Part shown: piece by piece, positions 7,028-10,054 of the stretch
How the letters are laid out: each line of letters starts with the position of its first letter
Position numbering within the stretch: position 1 is the stretch's first letter
Source: JACPHD01 sp964431805
GTDB lineage: Bacteria > Patescibacteriota > Patescibacteriia > Patescibacteriales > GWC2-42-12
Direction of reading: 5' to 3'
Length of the DNA: 10,054 bases
Assembly (NCBI GenBank): GCA_964431805.1
Contig: CAYSKV010000018.1
Span: 1-10,054, forward strand
Made by a program: the position numbers and the translations under genes
Notes under the pieces: model-generated
Seen by the model: the letters and a program-made list of their open reading frames with translations, nothing else
The model's database searches: none
Told to the model about the DNA's origin: nothing

Positions 7028-7138
7028 AATTCTCAATTTCTAATTTCTAAACAATGTTTTAATTTTTCAATTTATTAATTAATTGAAAATTAATTTATTG
7101 AAAATTGTTTGAAAATTGAAAATTGAAAATTGAAAATT
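7028..7138. repeat. Intergenic palindromic repeat, copy B
   Basis: This element fills the gap between the transporter-kinase fusion and the 457-aa gene. Its arms, 7028-7055 and 7104-7131, are 28 nt each and complementary at 23 of 28 positions, both ending in the AAACAAT/ATTGTTT core. The right side is built from the heptamer GAAAATT: one unit at 7100-7106, a GTTT spacer, then four perfect tandem units at 7111-7138. The stop codon TAA of the fusion gene (7139-7137) overlaps the last unit. The loop holds a second palindrome (TTTTCAATT with AATTGAAAA). It has the same order and direction as copy A at 8433-8544. A transcript hairpin here could protect or end messages; its AT-only stem is unlike a standard terminator. 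Confidence 0.8.
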
Positions 7139-8420
7139 ATTTCCCTAATTTTAATTCTTTCGCGTCATTAGCCATTTGCTGTCTAAGCTCATCGGCATTA
7201 TTAAACTTCATAATTTCTCTAATTTTTTTAATTTCTTTTATGTTTACTATTTTATTAGACATTTCCGCAATAAAATCTTTTATATATAGTTCTAAAGAAG
7301 CCGGTTCGTTAAAAGTCTCTTTTTGACCATAATGGAGTAGTCCTTTATATATTTTACCATTAATTTCACTTTCTACTAAATAGACGCCATAATTTATATC
7401 AATTTGTTCATTATCTAAATTAATTGTTGGGAAACCTAGGCGAGCTCCCCTGCCTAAACCACTTCTAATATTAGCCTTAAATTCAAACTTAGGCGATTCT
7501 TCTCCGACTACAATTTTTAAAAAAGCTATTACTAAAACTATGCTAGCGACTATTTGAATCGGGCTTAAAACATTATGATTAATAAAATAATCTAAAATGA
7601 TGGCGGAAAACGGCCAAAATAATTCTAAGATGGTTGAAGCTGAAGCCGTAACTCTTTTTAAGCCATAATAATAAATAAACATGGCCATAGCCCCGCTAGT
7701 AAAAACAATCACAGCTAAATATTCCCAGTGCATCGGAGTAACGACCGAAATTTTAAATAAATCACCAGTTAATAAAGCATAAACTAAAACCAATAAACTG
7801 GTAACGCCGAATCTTAAAGCCGCAGTTGATTTAAAATCAAGATGATTAACGATTCGTTTACCGAAGACGGTTGATGAGCCAAAGGCAAAAGCGGCAATCG
7901 CTGCATAAAAAGCCGCGTTATGTAATAAATTTATTTCTCCTAAATTTAAACCGGTTTTGCCAAAAGCTAAAAAATAAGCCGCGACTATAGCTACAGACGC
8001 CCAAACATAAAAAGATTTTTTTAATCGTTCGCCTAAAATTAACCTAGCTATTATAAGAGCGAAAACAGGTTGCAATTTTTGTAGTATCACCACAGTAGCA
8101 AAAGTAACTTCTCCGTCCATGGCGGCAAAAAAAGCTTTAGTAATCATAATCGTGCCTAAAGCGCCGCCAAAAAATGAAACCCAACCAATCGCCGCCCACT
8201 CTTTACCTTTTAATAATTTTATTTTAGACCAACTTAAAAAAATAAACGGACTTAAAACTAAAAAACCTAAAGCATGTTCAATAAAAACTACTAAAGGAGC
8301 CGGTAAAACATAAAATTTTGGCCTAATAAAAACTCCATCTAAACTCCAAAGAAAAGCGGCTAGCATAATCGCCAAGGCGCCAAGGATCCACTGCTTATCT
8401 ATTTTTAATAATCTTTCCAT
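7137..8420 (-). CDS. EamA-type transporter fused to a riboflavin kinase domain
   Basis: A 427-aa two-part protein. Residues about 8-307 form a complete EamA/DMT transporter with ten hydrophobic helices in two repeats (first GALAIMLAAFLWSLDGVFI, last IQIVASIVLVIAFLKIVVG). Residues about 312-427 match riboflavin kinase, which makes FMN from riboflavin and ATP. They carry GRGARLGFPTINL with the metal/ATP-binding T332 and N334 (PTIN instead of the usual PTAN), then GVYLV, YKGLLHYG, the catalytic Glu E377 in LELYIKDF, and the ending IREIMKF..ADELRQQMAND. No FAD-synthetase domain is present, unlike usual bacterial RibF. Ten helices put both ends in the cytoplasm, so the kinase can act on incoming substrate. 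Some EamA proteins (RibN group) carry riboflavin, so import with trapping as FMN is likely but inferred. The ATG at 8420 has no Shine-Dalgarno motif. The gene lies between two repeat copies. Confidence 0.92.
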   Translation of the reverse strand: MERLLKIDKQWILGALAIMLAAFLWSLDGVFIRPKFYVLPAPLVVFIEHALGFLVLSPFIFLSWSKIKLLKGKEWAAIGWVSFFGGALGTIMITKAFFAAMDGEVTFATVVILQKLQPVFALIIARLILGERLKKSFYVWASVAIVAAYFLAFGKTGLNLGEINLLHNAAFYAAIAAFAFGSSTVFGKRIVNHLDFKSTAALRFGVTSLLVLVYALLTGDLFKISVVTPMHWEYLAVIVFTSGAMAMFIYYYGLKRVTASASTILELFWPFSAIILDYFINHNVLSPIQIVASIVLVIAFLKIVVGEESPKFEFKANIRSGLGRGARLGFPTINLDNEQIDINYGVYLVESEINGKIYKGLLHYGQKETFNEPASLELYIKDFIAEMSNKIVNIKEIKKIREIMKFNNADELRQQMANDAKELKLGK

Positions 8421-8432
8421 ACGTTACAATGA

Positions 8433-8544
8433 AATTTCTAATTTTCAATTTCTAAACAATGTCTGAATGTTTTAATTTCCAATTTAATTAAATAATTTAA
8501 AAATTGAAAATTGTTTGAAAATTGATAATTGAAAATTGAAAATT
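8433..8544. repeat. Intergenic palindromic repeat, copy A
   Basis: This element fills the gap between metK and the transporter-kinase fusion. Arms 8433-8460 and 8510-8537 are 28 nt each and complementary at 23 of 28 positions, with a 49-nt AT-rich loop. The right side holds the heptamer GAAAATT at 8506-8512, a GTTT spacer, then four tandem units at 8517-8544 of which the second reads GATAATT. The TAA stop of metK (8545-8543) overlaps the last unit, at the same place where copy B overlaps the stop of its upstream gene. The shared order of parts shows that the two copies have a common origin. Mechanism of spread and role are unknown. Confidence 0.8.
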
Positions 8545-9715
8545 ATTTTATATTGGCTTCCTTTCTTAATAAGCTAGCTTTATCAGTTTTTTCCCAAGTG
8601 AAGTCTTTATCATTTCTTCCGAAATGCCCGTAAGCCGCAGTTTTTCGATAAATCGGCCTTCTTAAATTTAAATGATCAATAATACGTTTTGGTCGGAAAT
8701 CAAAATGTTTTTTTATTAATTCTAAAATTCTGGTTTCTGAAATTTTGTTAGTGTTATAAGTATCAATATAAATACCAACCGGCTTAGCTACACCAATAGC
8801 ATAAGCGACTTGAAGTAAACATTTATCAGCTAAGCCTGCCGCTACCACATTTTTAGCAACATACCTTGCCATATAAGCGCTAGAGCGGTCTACTTTAGTT
8901 AAATCTTTACCTGAAAAAGCTCCACCGCCATGCGGCACTACCCCACCGTAAGTATCAACTATAATTTTTCGTCCGGTTAAACCAGTATCGGCCGGCGGTC
9001 CGCCAAAAATAAATTTACCAGTAGCATTAATAAAATATTTAGTTTTATTATCAAGTAATTTGCCCATGACCGGTTGAATTACTTTTTTCTTAATGTCATC
9101 TCTTAATTTTTTTAGACTTACTTTATCGCTATGATGCGCGGCAATAACCACGGTTTCGGCTCTAACGGCTTTATCATTATGATATTCAATGGTTACCTGG
9201 CTTTTTCCGTCTGGTCTTAAATAAGGTAAAATATTTTTCTTTCTTACTTCGGCTAATTTTTTAGTCAATTTATGAGCTAATACTATTGGTAAAGGCATAT
9301 ATTCCGGAGTTTCATTAGTGGCATAACCAAGCATTAAGCCTTGATCGCCGGCTCCCTGTTCTTTATATTCGCCTTTACCTTCATCTACGCCTTGAGCGAT
9401 GTCTGGACTTTGTTCATGAATCGAAACTAAAACCCCAACATCATCGCAGCAAAAACCATATTCTTGCTTATCATAACCAATATCTTTTAAAACTTCTCTA
9501 ACAACCTTATCAATATTCACATAAGCTTTAGTAGTAACTTCTCCGCCCACGACGACTAAACCAGTAGTACAAAAAGTTTCTACGGCGCTTCGACTAGCTG
9601 GATCAGTTTTTAGCATTTCATCGTAAATACCATCGCTAATCTGATCGCAAACCTTATCAGGATGACCTTCGGTAACTGATTCCGAAGTTATCAATCTTAT
9701 ATTTTTTTCTAACAT
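8543..9715 (-). CDS. metK: S-adenosylmethionine synthetase
   Basis: A 390-aa enzyme that makes S-adenosylmethionine from methionine and ATP, splitting off pyrophosphate and phosphate. It is full length; the family is usually about 380-400 aa. Visible signatures are TSESVTEGHPDKVCDQISD near the N-terminus with the catalytic H18 and metal-binding D20, the hexapeptide GAGDQG (121-126) with LMLGYA following, and the phosphate-binding loop GGGAFSGKD (K270). The loop continues with L272 where most relatives have Pro (KDPTKVDRS). It works as a cytoplasmic dimer or tetramer. It starts 28 nt after the ahcY stop with no room for a SAM riboswitch between them, so any control by SAM would sit before ahcY, outside the window. 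Co-transcription with ahcY puts making of the methyl donor and removal of the by-product SAH on one message. The stop codon lies at the edge of repeat copy A. Confidence 0.98.
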   Translation of the reverse strand: MLEKNIRLITSESVTEGHPDKVCDQISDGIYDEMLKTDPASRSAVETFCTTGLVVVGGEVTTKAYVNIDKVVREVLKDIGYDKQEYGFCCDDVGVLVSIHEQSPDIAQGVDEGKGEYKEQGAGDQGLMLGYATNETPEYMPLPIVLAHKLTKKLAEVRKKNILPYLRPDGKSQVTIEYHNDKAVRAETVVIAAHHSDKVSLKKLRDDIKKKVIQPVMGKLLDNKTKYFINATGKFIFGGPPADTGLTGRKIIVDTYGGVVPHGGGAFSGKDLTKVDRSSAYMARYVAKNVVAAGLADKCLLQVAYAIGVAKPVGIYIDTYNTNKISETRILELIKKHFDFRPKRIIDHLNLRRPIYRKTAAYGHFGRNDKDFTWEKTDKASLLRKEANIK

Positions 9716-9743
9716 AAATATTTTTAGTTATTAATAATAATTT

Positions 9744-10054
9744 TTAAGTTCCAACCTCCCAAGCTCTTAAATATTCTTCTTGCTCGCGAGTTAATTTATC
9801 AACGCTTAAACCCATAGACTTAAGTTTTAAATCCGCAATCCACTGCTCCATTTTCTCTGGCACATTATAAACTTTTTTCTCTAACTTTTTATAATTCTTA
9901 GCGACATGCTCAGTAGCTAAAGCTTGGGTAGCGAAACTCATATCCATCACGCTCGCCGGATGACCTTCGGCCGCGGCTAAATTAATTAATCTGCCTTCGC
10001 CTAATAAATAAATTGATTTACCTTTTAAAACATATTCATCAACATTATTTCTAA
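9744..10054 (-). CDS. ahcY: Adenosylhomocysteinase, C-terminal end (5' part outside window)
   Basis: An open frame enters from the right edge, with its first full codon at 10052, and runs for 102 codons plus TAA. It matches the C-terminus of S-adenosylhomocysteine hydrolase: DEYVLKGKSIYLLGEGRLINLAAAEGHP, then VMDMSFATQALA, and the end LTREQEEYLRAWEVGT. The enzyme is an NAD-dependent cytoplasmic tetramer that splits SAH into homocysteine and adenosine. The protein ends in W-x-x-G-T and lacks the long tail with a terminal K-P-x-x-x-R-Y found in animals and most bacteria. That shorter end is known from archaeal and Thermotoga-type enzymes, where the missing tail changes how NAD is held. An internal ATG near 9947 should not be taken as the start because homology continues upstream of it. 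metK follows after 28 nt, which supports a shared transcript. Confidence 0.95.
   Translation of the reverse strand, partial: RNNVDEYVLKGKSIYLLGEGRLINLAAAEGHPASVMDMSFATQALATEHVAKNYKKLEKKVYNVPEKMEQWIADLKLKSMGLSVDKLTREQEEYLRAWEVGT

Noticed and set aside
7019..7036. TTG start adding six residues to the 457-aa protein
   Set aside because: These codons lie in the arm of repeat copy B, and an ATG at 7018 begins the region that looks conserved.
7100..7138. Short regular repeats as a CRISPR array
   Set aside because: Units are 7 nt, tandem and without spacers, and no cas gene is present.
7123..7326. Open frame of 67 codons on the plus strand
   Set aside because: Antisense to the riboflavin kinase end of the fusion gene; the hydrophobic composition is a by-product of the AT-rich complement.
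8119..8313. Open frame of 64 codons on the plus strand
   Set aside because: Antisense to transporter helices of the fusion gene; no independent support.
7028..8544. The two repeats as terminal repeats of an insertion sequence
   Set aside because: They are in direct orientation and enclose no transposase, only the transporter-kinase gene.
9716..9743. SAM riboswitch before metK
   Set aside because: The gap is only 28 nt, AT-rich and without paired GC elements, too small for any known SAM aptamer.
1..10054. UGA read as glycine, as in some CPR lineages (Gracilibacteria, SR1)
   Set aside because: All long frames are complete under the standard code with TAA stops, and Gly is coded by GGN; nothing calls for recoding.

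Overview
The window is AT-rich, and every supportable gene lies on the minus strand, so transcription runs from high to low coordinates. Several traits fit a Patescibacteria/CPR (Parcubacteria-like) genome: short gaps, TAA at all ten visible stop codons, no canonical Shine-Dalgarno motif before the starts, a split VirB4 with a PrgI-type partner, and a 457-aa protein that resembles from memory a CPR-restricted family. This lineage call is an inference; no rRNA or marker gene is present to prove it.

Right part (about 7137-10054): the C-terminal end of S-adenosylhomocysteine hydrolase (ahcY, 5' end outside the window) is followed after 28 nt by S-adenosylmethionine synthetase (metK). Together they cover the SAM-forming and SAH-removing steps of the methyl cycle. 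Next is a 427-aa fusion: a ten-helix EamA-type transporter whose cytoplasmic C-terminus is a complete-looking riboflavin kinase domain. This suggests a one-protein system that imports riboflavin and traps it as FMN. The fusion gene lies between two directly oriented copies of a ~112-bp intergenic repeat. Each copy begins exactly at the TAA stop codon of the gene upstream.

Middle part (about 1781-7018): a type IV secretion-like cluster in the order 457-aa soluble protein, PrgI/VirB3-like two-helix protein, VirB4 N-terminal domain, VirB4 ATPase. The junctions are only 2, 10 and 13 nt. A 164-nt intergenic segment follows that can fold into a T-shaped inverted repeat and contains a candidate promoter. 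After it comes a single-pass membrane protein with a VirB8/TcpC-like layout.

Left part (1-1755): a ComF-family phosphoribosyltransferase of the DNA-uptake type, then a good extended -10 promoter, then two genes for exported proteins. The second runs off the window and may be a VirB2-like pilin.

Taken together, 1-7018 looks like part of a minimal DNA- or protein-transfer or surface apparatus without a visible relaxase or coupling protein. 7137-10054 is a methyl-cycle and cofactor-salvage segment. No tRNA, rRNA, CRISPR array, transposase or phage gene was seen, and no stretch over 300 bases lacks a gene.
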